From an uncultured Prevotella sp. (GTDB lineage: Bacteria > Bacteroidota > Bacteroidia > Bacteroidales > Bacteroidaceae): a stretch of 64,000 nucleotides of DNA. Location of the stretch: NCBI GenBank assembly GCA_946998205.1, contig CAMPYJ010000006.1:18446-82445 (forward strand), read 5' to 3'. Shown piece by piece: positions 27,413 through 35,892 of this stretch (position 1 is the stretch's first letter; every line of letters begins with the position of its first letter). The notes beneath the pieces were generated by a model that was not told where the DNA came from, ran no database searches, and worked only from the letters and a program-made list of their open reading frames with translations. A program made the position numbers and the translations under genes.

Positions 27413-28321
27413 ATGTCATCAATTCGAGATTTCAAAGAAATGGCCGGTCGGCTGGCTCAAAAAGGTGTGCGAAAAAGAGTGGCGGTGATATGCGCTGCCG
27501 ATGAATCAACACAGCAGTCGGTCGCCATGGCCATCCAACAGGGATGGATGGAAGCGGTGATGATTGGCCGCACCAGGCAGGTAAAACAATGCCAGCCCTT
27601 GATGGCGTGCCCGCGGGACCTGTCGTTCACAGACGCTGCGAATGACCAAGAAGCGGCCGAAAAGGCCGTCGCGATGGTCAGGGAGGGCGAGGCAGACCTC
27701 ATCATGAAAGGCCTCGTAGGAACGGATGTGGTCCTGCGGGCCATCCTCGACAAAGAGAAAGGCATCCTGCCCCCCGGAAACGTGCTCACGCACATTACCG
27801 CCGCATCCATCCCCGACTATCACAAGCTGCTGTTCTTCACCGACGCCGCGGTGATTCCCCACCCCACACAGGAACAGCGTTACATGCAAGTGAAGTACAT
27901 CACGCAGCTCTGTCGCCAGTTTGGCATCAGTCAACCCAAGGTGGCCTTGATACACTGCTCAGAGAAAGTCAACGCCAAACATTTTCCATTCACTGCGGGT
28001 TACGCCCGTTTGATAGAGCAAGCGAAGGCCGGAGACTTCGGGCCATGCATCGTAGACGGCCCACTCGACTTGAAGGTGGCCTGCAACCTGCACAGCATGC
28101 AGGTCAAGCACATCGACTCACCCATACAGGGAACGGCCGACGCGCTGGTGCTCCCCGACATTGAAGCGGGCAACTTGTTGTACAAAGCCATCACCCTGTT
28201 CGCCCATGGCGAAACGGCTTGCATGCTGCAAGGCACCCAATGTCCCGTTGTCCTGCCGTCAAGAGGCGACGACGTCATGTCCAAATTCAACAGTCTGGCA
28301 CTGGCCTGCCTCCATTGTTAG
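27413..28321 (+). CDS. ptb: Phosphate butyryltransferase (Ptb family)
   Basis: A 302-residue enzyme of the phosphate acetyl/butyryl transferase family. It carries ADLIMKGLVGTDVVLRAILD and LTHITAASIPDYHKLLFFTD, followed by AAVIPHPTQEQR, and a C-terminal PIQGTADALVLPDIEAGN block, all characteristic. It converts butyryl-CoA (or a branched acyl-CoA) plus phosphate to acyl phosphate. Start ATG 27413 is set by the promoter box. The partner kinase follows on the same strand, but 236 bases away because a GGGCGG element lies between them. Substrate could be isobutyryl- or isovaleryl-CoA from amino acid breakdown. Confidence 0.88.
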   Translation: MSSIRDFKEMAGRLAQKGVRKRVAVICAADESTQQSVAMAIQQGWMEAVMIGRTRQVKQCQPLMACPRDLSFTDAANDQEAAEKAVAMVREGEADLIMKGLVGTDVVLRAILDKEKGILPPGNVLTHITAASIPDYHKLLFFTDAAVIPHPTQEQRYMQVKYITQLCRQFGISQPKVALIHCSEKVNAKHFPFTAGYARLIEQAKAGDFGPCIVDGPLDLKVACNLHSMQVKHIDSPIQGTADALVLPDIEAGNLLYKAITLFAHGETACMLQGTQCPVVLPSRGDDVMSKFNSLALACLHC

Positions 28322-28343
28322 TGTGCCGCGGCACCCGATTTAT

Positions 28344-28536
28344 GGGCGGTTCTATAAATTAGCTTTGACAGATTGTGAGACTATTTTCGAGGTCAATTTG
28401 TTTGTGAGTGAAAGAGTATAGCGAGCTATACGACTGAACGAACAAGCAAATTGAACCGAAAAGAGTACACAAGATGACAAAACGTAAAAAGACTGACCTT
28501 AGAAAAACTTTACGGTGGTAATTTATAGAACCGCCC
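28344..28536 (+). mobile_element. GGGCGG element copy 3 (193 bp) between ptb and buk
   Basis: Full-length copy with perfect TTAT duplications on both sides, 22 bases after the ptb stop and 21 bases before the buk ATG. Ends and central hairpin as in copy 2. Confidence 0.93.
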
Positions 28537-28557
28537 TTATACAGAAATTATCAATTT

Positions 28558-29622
28558 ATGTACCACATATTAAGCATCAACCCCGGCTCCACTTCCACCA
28601 AGATAGCCGTTTTTGAAGACGAACGGATGCTGTTCACCCGCAACATCCAACATTCTGTTGCCGAATTGAGCCGGTTTAACCTGCCCATGGATCAGCTGGA
28701 ATACCGACGGCAACTGATCACAGACACCCTCAAACAGATGAAGATACCGTTCAACTTCAACGCCGTCATCGGCCGCGGTGGCTTGGCCAAACCCGTGGAG
28801 AGTGGGGTCTATGAGGTTAGCGAGCGCATGCTCGAGCTTACGCGCAACGCCCTGCACCAGCACGCGTGCGACTTAGGTTGCCTCATCGCATACGACATCG
28901 CGAAGGCCATTCCCGGCTGTCTGGCCCTGATCGCCGACCCGGGCGTGGTGGACGAGTTGTCGCCGCTGGCCAAAATCAGCGGCTCGCCCCTCCTGCCGCG
29001 CTATTGCATCTGGCACGCACTGAACCAGAAAGCCATCGCCCGGCGATACGCGCGAGACATCGGTAAACGCTATGAAGACCTCAACCTCATCATCTGTCAC
29101 CTGGGGGGCGGCATCTCCATCGCAGCCCACGACCACGGCCGCGCCATCGACGCCAACAACGCCTTGGGGGGCGAGGGGCCTTTCTCTCCCGAGCGGGCCG
29201 GCTCACTGCCGGTGGCCGACCTGATACGCTTGTGCTTCAGCGGCAAGTACACCATGGACCAACTCATCAAGAACGTCACGACCGAGACGGGGCTCAGGGC
29301 GCACCTGGGCACCAACGACGTGAAAGAAATCCTACGGCGCATCGACCAGGGCGACCAGCATGCCCAGCTCATTCTCGACGCCATGCTGTTCCACACGGCA
29401 AAAGCCATCGCATCAGAGGCTGCCGTGCTGTACGGAAAGGTTGACGCCATCCTGATCACCGGGGGCATCGCTTATTCCGACTATGTGGTGAACAAGCTCA
29501 AAGAGCGAATACACTTTCTGGCACCCGTCATCACCTATCCCGGCGAAAACGAGATGCAGGCCATGAGCAACAACGCGCTTGCCGTGCTGAGGGGGGAGCT
29601 GAAGACGAAGGAGTACCGGTAA
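28558..29622 (+). CDS. buk: Butyrate kinase
   Basis: A 354-residue acetokinase-family enzyme. The N-terminal phosphate loop LSINPGSTSTKIAVFEDE and the signature CHLGGGISIAAHDHGRAID are clear, as is ITGGIAYSDYVVNKL near the end. It transfers phosphate from butyryl phosphate to ADP, giving ATP and butyrate (or a branched acid), in the cytoplasm. It completes the Ptb-Buk pathway. Its leader is the right end of the mobile element, so expression depends on read-through from ptb across the element or on a promoter within it. Confidence 0.95.
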   Translation: MYHILSINPGSTSTKIAVFEDERMLFTRNIQHSVAELSRFNLPMDQLEYRRQLITDTLKQMKIPFNFNAVIGRGGLAKPVESGVYEVSERMLELTRNALHQHACDLGCLIAYDIAKAIPGCLALIADPGVVDELSPLAKISGSPLLPRYCIWHALNQKAIARRYARDIGKRYEDLNLIICHLGGGISIAAHDHGRAIDANNALGGEGPFSPERAGSLPVADLIRLCFSGKYTMDQLIKNVTTETGLRAHLGTNDVKEILRRIDQGDQHAQLILDAMLFHTAKAIASEAAVLYGKVDAILITGGIAYSDYVVNKLKERIHFLAPVITYPGENEMQAMSNNALAVLRGELKTKEYR

Positions 29623-29837
29623 GCAGGCAGCACACGAACGTTGTAAAGCGGCGATGTTTCGATGGGGAGATTGTGCCGACTGCGAATATAACAGACAAAA
29701 TCCAAAAACGCATCTGGCTCATTTAGCGCACCAGCGAAAGAGCTTGCACCTTGAGGGACTAACGAAAATCATCCCACTAAGACAGATATATTGCAATGGG
29801 ATGCCAACAACAGGCAACCATCAACACCCTAAAACGC

Positions 29838-29870
29838 AAAAAGACCGGCAACCGCAAAAGCAGCTGCCGG
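29838..29870 (-). terminator. Rho-independent terminator of ssrA
   Basis: On the minus strand CCGGCAGCTGC pairs with GCGGTTGCCGG across a TTTT loop (two G-T pairs), followed by TCTTTTT. It begins 15 bases beyond the mature tmRNA end. Confidence 0.8.
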
Positions 29871-29884
29871 CCCCTTCTTTTCAG

Positions 29885-30280
29885 TGGACTTGCGGAGATT
29901 CGAACTCCGGTCCGCACAAGGAAACCATACGTTTTCTACATGCTTATTTCAGCCTTCGGTTTTCGTGCCGCAGCAAGACCTGAACCACCAACTGCGACCT
30001 TATCCTCTAAACTTCACCCATGCGCCGAGGCGCGCGAGGGCTATTTCCGATTTACCTGCACCGCTTGACCCTCAGATTCGGAACAACATCCTTGGAGCAG
30101 TGTCTCGTTCCATCATCTGATGACGGAATAAAGCTAATAATCTACTATACTTCGATTAAGCAGCGAGAGCGTAATTATTTTCGCCAATTAATTCTTTGAT
30201 AACTGAGATTTAGGAGCCAGCCACCGAAGCTCCGCATGCTTACATACCATTCCGACTTGCCGTCAAATCCATACAAGCCC
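29885..30280 (-). ncRNA. ssrA: tmRNA (SsrA)
   Basis: A 396-nt tmRNA on the minus strand. The acceptor stem is GGGCTTG at the 5' end (30280 downward) pairing with CAAGTCC at the 3' end, discriminator A at 29885. GTTCGAATC is the T loop. The resume codon starts the tag frame at 30185-30159, GGC GAA AAT AAT TAC GCT CTC GCT GCT, then TAA, giving GENNYALAA, a Bacteroidetes-type tag. The 3' CCA is not encoded (CTG follows), so it must be added. The RNA rescues stalled ribosomes and tags unfinished proteins for proteolysis. Confidence 0.96.
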
Positions 30281-30293
30281 GGGTTGTAGGTTG

Positions 30294-30301
30294 CAAAGAT
30301 A
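30294..30301 (-). promoter_or_regulatory. ssrA promoter -7 element
   Basis: TATCTTTG on the minus strand, 13 bases before the mature tmRNA 5' end. Position and match are both ideal. Confidence 0.75.
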
Positions 30302-31070
30302 CGCATTTTCTCCCACACTTCACCCACTTTCACGCAAAAAAAAATCTCTCCCACGGCACGGCTCTTTCGTTCGGAGAACGTGGGGTGTTGTCAGGAAAAA
30401 GCCGCATTGTCTTGTTAAGTTGATTGGTTTCATTGGCTTCATTCATTGTTAAACAACATTGTCCTTACACGAAAGAGCCGCCGCGCGCCGCTCACCTCGG
30501 CGCAGCGTCATCTGCCGCCATGCGCTTTTAACACAAATGCGGGGCGTTTTCACGACCGGCACGCCGGAGACGGCCATCCGGTCCAAAAATGGTGCAAGTC
30601 AGGCATCACGCTGACTGTCAGCCGATTATGCCGTACTCATATCTAAGGCGGAATGAAAAGACAAGGTGTTTGGCGAGAGGAAATCACCGTCTCGCACCAA
30701 AAAGGCCTTCAAAATGGCGCATATTGGACTACTAAAGCATGCGAATTGAGGGGTTAGGGCATGCGTTTCGGGGTGCTGAAGCACCGACATTGGCAGCCTG
30801 CCGCATGTGAATGGTGAAAAAGAGGATGACTTTAAGGTTCTTGAACGCGTGAGGAATAACCCGCACATACCTGGTTCCCGATTTTGTTTTGTCAAAGAAA
30901 ACGAACCGATTTAACATATTAAAGACTATTTAACATCCACATACGTCATCGAGCCACGGACGGAGAAGATGGGCCCGAGAGGCCAACGAGGGCCGCGCGC
31001 TCACCGGCTCTGACGATAAAATTCGTTCCACTCAACCCGTCGCAGAGACAAAAGACGATGATTGTTTTCA
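30302..31070. other. Intergenic region with one decayed repeat
   Basis: No convincing gene in about 770 bases. At about 30403-30460 there is a diverged, inverted copy of the ACGAATGAAACCAATG-type sequence that is also found at 48671-48720 and 61207-61260. Confidence 0.5.
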
Positions 31071-31327
31071 GGGCGGGTCTATAAATTGGCTTTGAAAGAT
31101 TGTGAGACTGTTTTTGAGGTCTATTTGTTTGTGAGTGAAGGAGTATGGCGAGCTATACGACTGAACGAACAAGAAAATTGAACCAAAAACGGAGCAAGCC
31201 GAATACAATCAAACTTGTTTGAATTGTTGAGGCGCAGCCTGTTTTATATAAAAAGAGACCGCAAGATGACAAAACGCAAAAACACTGACATAATAAAACT
31301 TTACGGTGGTAATTTACATAACAGACC
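31071..31327 (+). mobile_element. GGGCGG element copy 4, long form (257 bp)
   Basis: Starts GGGCGGGTCTATAAATTG and has the central hairpin region (one stem base changed). It carries about 60 extra bases, including AGGCGCAGCCTGTTTTATAT, absent from short copies. The right end is decayed (ACAGACC in place of ACCGCCC). The same extra segment appears in the copy cut by the window end. Confidence 0.8.
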
Positions 31328-31329
31328 TA

Positions 31330-31701
31330 AATTCGTTGTTGAAACAAAAAATATGATTGTTTATGAAGACAAACGACCTTTGTAAACGTAAGGGGCATCC
31401 AACGCAGAACAGCAAAATCACGGGCTGAAAGCCCAAAAGCTTATAGCCCAGGGTATCACCCTGAGGTTGGATGTATTAAGCTAATTGCGTCCTGTAAGGA
31501 CAAAAGCATTTGATTGTCATGTCCTTGCAGTTGCTTCTGCCCTTACAGGGCGCACACCCTCTCACGCTCTTACCCAGGGCGCGTGCCCTGGGCTATAAGC
31601 TACTGCCCCTGCGGGGCGTACAACCTCTCTACTCCGCATATCAAATGGAATCACATGGACATACCGTGGCTATCCATGAAACTCCGATGCGAACACGGCA
31701 C
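31330..31701 (+). repeat. Hairpin-rich (REP-like) repeat, copy A (372 bp)
   Basis: Nearly identical to 48961-49333. It contains a series of short GC hairpins: CCCAGGGC-GCGT-GCCCTGGG at 31573-31592, GCCCC-TGC-GGGGC at 31605-31617, CGGGCTGAAAGCCCAAAAGC and TGCCCTTACAGGGCGCA-type ones. No protein is encoded. The pattern resembles arrays moved by REP-associated transposases, none of which is present here. Confidence 0.8.
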
Positions 31702-31710
31702 ATTCATTGT

Positions 31711-31826
31711 TTGGTTCAATTTGTTTGTTCGTTCAGTCGTATAGCTCGCTATACTCCTTCACTCACAAACAAATTGACCACAAAAACAGCCTCGCAATCT
31801 GACAAAGCTAATTTATAGAACCGCCC
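31711..31826 (-). mobile_element. GGGCGG element copy 5, truncated
   Basis: Retains the central hairpin and one end (TAATTTATAGAACCGCCC) but lacks the other half. It begins 9 bases after hairpin-repeat copy A, so copy A is bracketed by inverted copies of the element (31071 and 31826). Confidence 0.85.
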
Positions 31827-32071
31827 AACAAAGAATCGGAGAAAAATCACGACGCACTTCTGTTCGCTGTTTTCGTCAGAACGCCGGCGTTCTTTGGTTT
31901 CTTCATGTCACCCGCACGTTTTCGTGTTTTCTGCGTGTTAATTTCGTTGTTGATTTCTTCTATGTTGTTTACAGCAACAAGATATACCATCGTTAAATGA
32001 AAGAGCCGCGCCTTTGATGTAAATGAGCGTAAATACCTCTGCGATTATGCGAGATTGTGGCATGTTATGCC

Positions 32072-32079
32072 TATCTTTG
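32072..32079 (+). promoter_or_regulatory. Promoter -7 element of a frameshifted small gene
   Basis: TATCTTTG, exact consensus, 21 bases before ATG 32101. Confidence 0.6.
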
Positions 32080-32100
32080 TACGCTAACTCACAACCAAGC

Positions 32101-32242
32101 ATGGCAAAGAAAAAAAAAATCAAACAGGGTTAACGCCGTTCACGCAGAAAAGAAGAAAAAAAACAACGCTGTGACGGCAAAGAGCTGGTTGAAGAATTGC
32201 CAAAGAGGGCTGAACGACGTTGAATCCTTACTGACGAGATAA
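32101..32242 (+). pseudogene. Small basic protein interrupted at an A10 run
   Basis: A promoter box and ATGGCAAAG start are in place. As written, the frame ends after MAKKKKIKQG. Removing one A from the ten at 32110-32119 opens a 46-residue frame starting MAKKKKSNRV and ending WLKNCQRGLNDVESLLTR, with TAA at 32240-32242. It may be a dead gene, a slippage-controlled gene or a sequencing error. The family is not recognised; the Lys-rich N-terminus suggests nucleic-acid binding. Confidence 0.45.
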
Positions 32243-32282
32243 AGGCGGTTGGCGAGGAACAAAGGAACAAACAGCTTTTAAT

Positions 32283-32747
32283 ATGGAACCATCTGTACAA
32301 CAATATAAGCAAGCGGTAAGCGTCATTAAAGAAGCAATTTTGCATAGTCAATACAGGGCTGCAAAAATGGTTACCGGTGAAGAATTGTCACTTAACTTTG
32401 GTATTGGTGCTTACGTATCAAACCGCTCACGTCAAGAAAAATGGGGAACGTCCATTATTGACAACATAAGCGAACAATTACGCCGTGAGCTTCCTGGTTT
32501 ACGAGGCTTTTCGGCAAGAAGCATTCGTAACATGCGAACTTTTTATGAGTATTGGAAACAATTTTTAATTTGGCAGCCATCGGCTGCCAAATTGCAACTG
32601 CCTATAAGTCAAGACACAATAGATATAGAATGTTTCTCTCTTCAAAAATGGTCGCCGGTGGCTATCGAAATAAATCGTGAGGAACCAAGAAAGGCTCTGC
32701 CAGATATGGACGAAATGCGAAAGCTGATAACCGAAAACAATGAATAA
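32283..32747 (+). pseudogene. DUF1016 (YhcG) N-terminal fragment
   Basis: This frame of 154 residues matches the N-terminal DUF1016 region of YhcG-like proteins: WGTSIIDNISEQLRRELPGL then RGFSARSIRNMRTFYEYW. The PD-(D/E)xK nuclease domain that normally follows (proteins are about 330-380 residues) is missing. Directly after the stop, 32748-32852 encode a separate open stretch, ADYQLIVPKEKLQKVLTDEI, that could be the old C-terminus, so an internal deletion is likely. A 28-base sequence in that stretch (32794-32821) is repeated before the gene (32225-32252). YhcG proteins occur near restriction systems. Confidence 0.75.
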
Positions 32748-32853
32748 GTGGCGGATTATCAGCTGATAGTTCCGAAAGAGAAATTACAGAAAGTCCTTAC
32801 TGACGAGATAAAGGCGGTTGGGGAGGAGAAAGAAAACAAAGAAATATTATAAC

Positions 32854-33240
32854 ATGGACATTCAAAGAATAAATCAGCATACATCCGCTTTCAATGAGAT
32901 AACGCATTACATTGAGAGCGATAATGGCAAAGAAAAGGTTGAAGTATGGTTTGCACGTGAACTTCAGTCGGTTCTTGGCTATGCACGTTGGGAGAATTTT
33001 ACAATAGCTATAGGCAGAGCCGTAGAATCATGTAAGACACAGAATATCAACGTGGATGATCATTTTCGTGAGGTCACGAAAATGGTTGCTCTTGGTAGTG
33101 GCTCAAAGCGTGAAATCAAGGACTATATGCTCACTCGCTTTGCCTGTTCTTAAAGTAAGGTGGAACGCAGAGTGGCAAGCAACGAGAAGAAAATAGAAAA
33201 GACTTCAAGCAAATTGTCAAAGAAGATTGAACAATATTGA
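32854..33240 (+). pseudogene. DinD-like protein fragment
   Basis: From ATG 32854 the frame gives 99 residues: VEVWFARELQSVLGYARWEN, then DDHFREVTKMVALGSGSKRE and IKDYMLTRFACS. This is the N-terminal part of DinD (DNA-damage-inducible protein D, about 275 residues), cut where RYACYL normally continues. After the stop at 33151-33153 an in-frame stretch KVERRVASNEKKIEKTSSKL reaches TGA 33238-33240 and may be the old C-terminus. It is probably inactive. It precedes the HpaII-like system on the same strand. Confidence 0.72.
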
Positions 33241-33338
33241 ATACATAAAAAGCATCCTTTGAAGTCACTGATACAAATAGTGAAACATCTAAGTGTCGAT
33301 GTGAAAGAATTGATTTGTAACTAAGATAACAAATAGAA

Positions 33339-34679
33339 ATGACTAATACAAAGAACGTATTTTCTCTGTTTGATTTCTGTAAAAAACGAGCAGACAAAGT
33401 TCAGATATATGGCGAGGAAACGTTTGATGAAGAGGGAAATATCATCCCTTTTATAGACCAAGCGGCTCTGATAACACATTATTTACAATTAAGAAAGCGT
33501 AATGTTGATATGCCTTATGCACAGCAAGCAGAAGGTATATTGAACTTGTGGCATGAGTTTGTAAGGGGAGAAAAGCAAAAGACGAATAATTATAATTTTG
33601 TAGGAGAGTATTCTTCAGATATCCAGGGATATTTGTTTCCTGATTTGTTTCAAGCTCCATTTCAAGCTCCAGCAAATCCAAAGTTCACATTCATTGATTT
33701 GTTTGCTGGTATTGGTGGCTTTAGAATGGCATTTCAAAATTTGGACGGAGAATGTGTGTTTTCGTCAGAATGGGATGAACAGGCAAAGAAAACATATTAC
33801 GCAAACTATGGAGATGTACCTTTTGGAGACATTACAAAAGAAAGTACAAAGAACAAAATTCCAAAAGGTTTTGACATTCTTTGTGCCGGTTTTCCATGTC
33901 AAGCATTTTCACTGGCAGGTAAGCGTTTAGGATTTGAAGAAACAAGAGGTACTTTATTTTTTGATGTGGCTGAAATTCTTCGTAGATACCAACCTAAAGC
34001 TTTCTTCCTTGAGAATGTAAAGGGTCTTGTAATCCATGATAAAGGTAAAACATTCAAGACGATTCTAAATACATTGGACGAAATTGGTTATATAGTTCCA
34101 GAACCAGAGATAGTGAACGCTATGTACTTTGGAGTACCACAACATCGTGAGAGAATTTATATTGTGGGATTCAGAAAAGACCTTGGTATAAAAAAAGAGG
34201 ATTTTTCGTATCCTGTCCAAAAGGAAGTCACAAAAAAATGGATTGATGTGAGGGAAGAAAATCCTGTCCCAGCAAAGTATTATCTTTCCACAACTTACAT
34301 TGATACACTCAAAAGGCACAGAGCTCGTCACGAGGCTAAGGGACATGGTTTCGGCTATGATATCATTCCCGATGATGGCATAGCTCACGCCATTGTTGTT
34401 GGTGGAATGGGGCGAGAGTGTAATCTTGTCATAGATTTTCGCCAAAAAGACTTGACGCCGACTACAAGAATTAAGGGAGAAGTAAACAAGCAAGGTTGGC
34501 GCAAGATGACTCCAAGAGAATGGGCGCGTTTGCAAGGCTATCCTGATAATTTTAAAATTGTTGTGGCTGATGCTTCTGCATACAAGCAGTTTGGAAATAG
34601 TGTTGCCGTGCCAGCAATCCAAGCGACAGCAAGTAAATTACTTAAAACATTAAACGAACATGGCTATATCGGGAAATAA
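33339..34679 (+). CDS. C5-cytosine DNA methyltransferase of an HpaII-like R-M system
   Basis: A 446-residue methylase. Motif I FTFIDLFAGIGGFRMAF is at 116-132, catalytic Cys187 is in GFPCQAFSLAGKRLGFE, ENVKGL is motif VI, and QRERIYIVGF-like HRERIYIVGF and GNSVAVP are the late motifs. A helical extension of about 115 residues precedes motif I; similar extensions occur in M.HpaII-like enzymes. The 3' end overlaps the nuclease gene by 20 bases. It would protect CCGG sites if the partner reads CCGG. Composition is AT-rich compared with housekeeping genes, which suggests transfer. Confidence 0.95.
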   Translation: MTNTKNVFSLFDFCKKRADKVQIYGEETFDEEGNIIPFIDQAALITHYLQLRKRNVDMPYAQQAEGILNLWHEFVRGEKQKTNNYNFVGEYSSDIQGYLFPDLFQAPFQAPANPKFTFIDLFAGIGGFRMAFQNLDGECVFSSEWDEQAKKTYYANYGDVPFGDITKESTKNKIPKGFDILCAGFPCQAFSLAGKRLGFEETRGTLFFDVAEILRRYQPKAFFLENVKGLVIHDKGKTFKTILNTLDEIGYIVPEPEIVNAMYFGVPQHRERIYIVGFRKDLGIKKEDFSYPVQKEVTKKWIDVREENPVPAKYYLSTTYIDTLKRHRARHEAKGHGFGYDIIPDDGIAHAIVVGGMGRECNLVIDFRQKDLTPTTRIKGEVNKQGWRKMTPREWARLQGYPDNFKIVVADASAYKQFGNSVAVPAIQATASKLLKTLNEHGYIGK

Positions 34680-35742
34680 AGGCGAATGGAGCGAAGTTTA
34701 TACTCTTTTTAAGCTCTTGGGTGAAGGAAAGGTTAATGCTGGTGATGCTGACATGAACAAGTTGGGTTTGTACTATCCTATTCTTAATGTGATTCGTGAG
34801 GAAAGTAAGAAGTATGAATACAAGCCTAATGTTGATAAACATATCGTTGTTATAGATGAAGATGGCCATGAGTTTGCACGAATATCAATGAACAAGTTCT
34901 TGAAGGAATCTTCTAAATTGCTCAATGGAATAAAGGCGGCAAACGACCGTGCTTTTGAAATTCCAGCAACCGAGAGTTTTATGAGGGAGATCGGTTGCTC
35001 AAAGTTAAAAGCGCCATCCAAGGACAAGGCAGATATACATGTCGTTATCCACGATTTGCGTACCAATATGACTCCTTTATTGGGCTTTAGTATCAAATCA
35101 CAACTTGGAAGCGCATCAACTCTTTTGAATGCAGGAATGCCAACCAATATCACTTATAAGATTGTCGGCAAAGAACTAAGTGATGATGATATTGAGAAAA
35201 TCAATGCTATCAACGGACATCTTCCACGAATGCAAGCTATTTTTGATATGGGTTGCTCCTTGGAATATAGTGACATCGAGCATTCTACCTTCAAAAACAA
35301 TCTTTTGTTCTTGGATAGTTGTATGCCTCAGTTTGTTGCAGACTGTTTGCTGATAGACAGTTTGCCACACTCCAAATCTTCTATCAATGAGTGTGTTGCC
35401 GTAGTTGCCAAACGAAATCCATTCAATTTCAAAGGCAAGAATGTCGCGACTTTCTATGCCCATAAAATGAAAGTCCTTCTCCTTGATGCTGCACTTGGAA
35501 TGACACCTGCCAAAGAATGGACAGGCAGGTATGATGCCAATGGTGGTTACCTTGTGGTACGTAAGGACGGTGAGATTGTATGCTATCACTTCTATAACAG
35601 AAATGACGTTGAAGACTATCTCTACAATAACACTCGTTTTGAACGAGCGAGCAGAAGTCGGTATGGATTTGGATATGTATATCGGAAAAAAGATGGTTGT
35701 GTATATATAAAACTGAATTTACAGATAAGATTCAAAAAATAG
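34660..35742 (+). CDS. HpaII-family type II restriction endonuclease
   Basis: A 360-residue protein, close to the length of HpaII (358). The start SGNKGEWSEVYTLFKLLGEG and the segment DIHVVIHD...LLGFSIKSQLGSASTLLNAG fit the RE_HpaII family (PF09561); D...S-x-K there is a plausible catalytic core. The late GGYLVVRKDGEIVCYHFYNR block is also typical. It would cut at CCGG. The start lies within the methylase gene, so the two are coupled and appear intact, unlike the AlwI-like module. Confidence 0.85.
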   Translation: MAISGNKGEWSEVYTLFKLLGEGKVNAGDADMNKLGLYYPILNVIREESKKYEYKPNVDKHIVVIDEDGHEFARISMNKFLKESSKLLNGIKAANDRAFEIPATESFMREIGCSKLKAPSKDKADIHVVIHDLRTNMTPLLGFSIKSQLGSASTLLNAGMPTNITYKIVGKELSDDDIEKINAINGHLPRMQAIFDMGCSLEYSDIEHSTFKNNLLFLDSCMPQFVADCLLIDSLPHSKSSINECVAVVAKRNPFNFKGKNVATFYAHKMKVLLLDAALGMTPAKEWTGRYDANGGYLVVRKDGEIVCYHFYNRNDVEDYLYNNTRFERASRSRYGFGYVYRKKDGCVYIKLNLQIRFKK

Positions 35743-35892
35743 CTTTATGCTATAAAGAATAAGTTTTGTCGCTATTACCTGGGATATATAATTAGTCGTA
35801 TCAGAAGATTGACAGCATGCTCAGCCAACTCAAGCGCGACCATTTCGTATCTTTCTGGAACTAATCGTGTGGCGATTGTAAAAAGACTCCCC

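Noticed and set aside
29654..30120. Plus-strand reading frames of 78-109 codons
   Set aside because: They lie on the opposite strand of tmRNA and its terminator.
31510..31818. Plus-strand reading frame of about 100 codons
   Set aside because: It spans the hairpin repeat and part of a GGGCGG element; its counterpart at 49146 ends differently.
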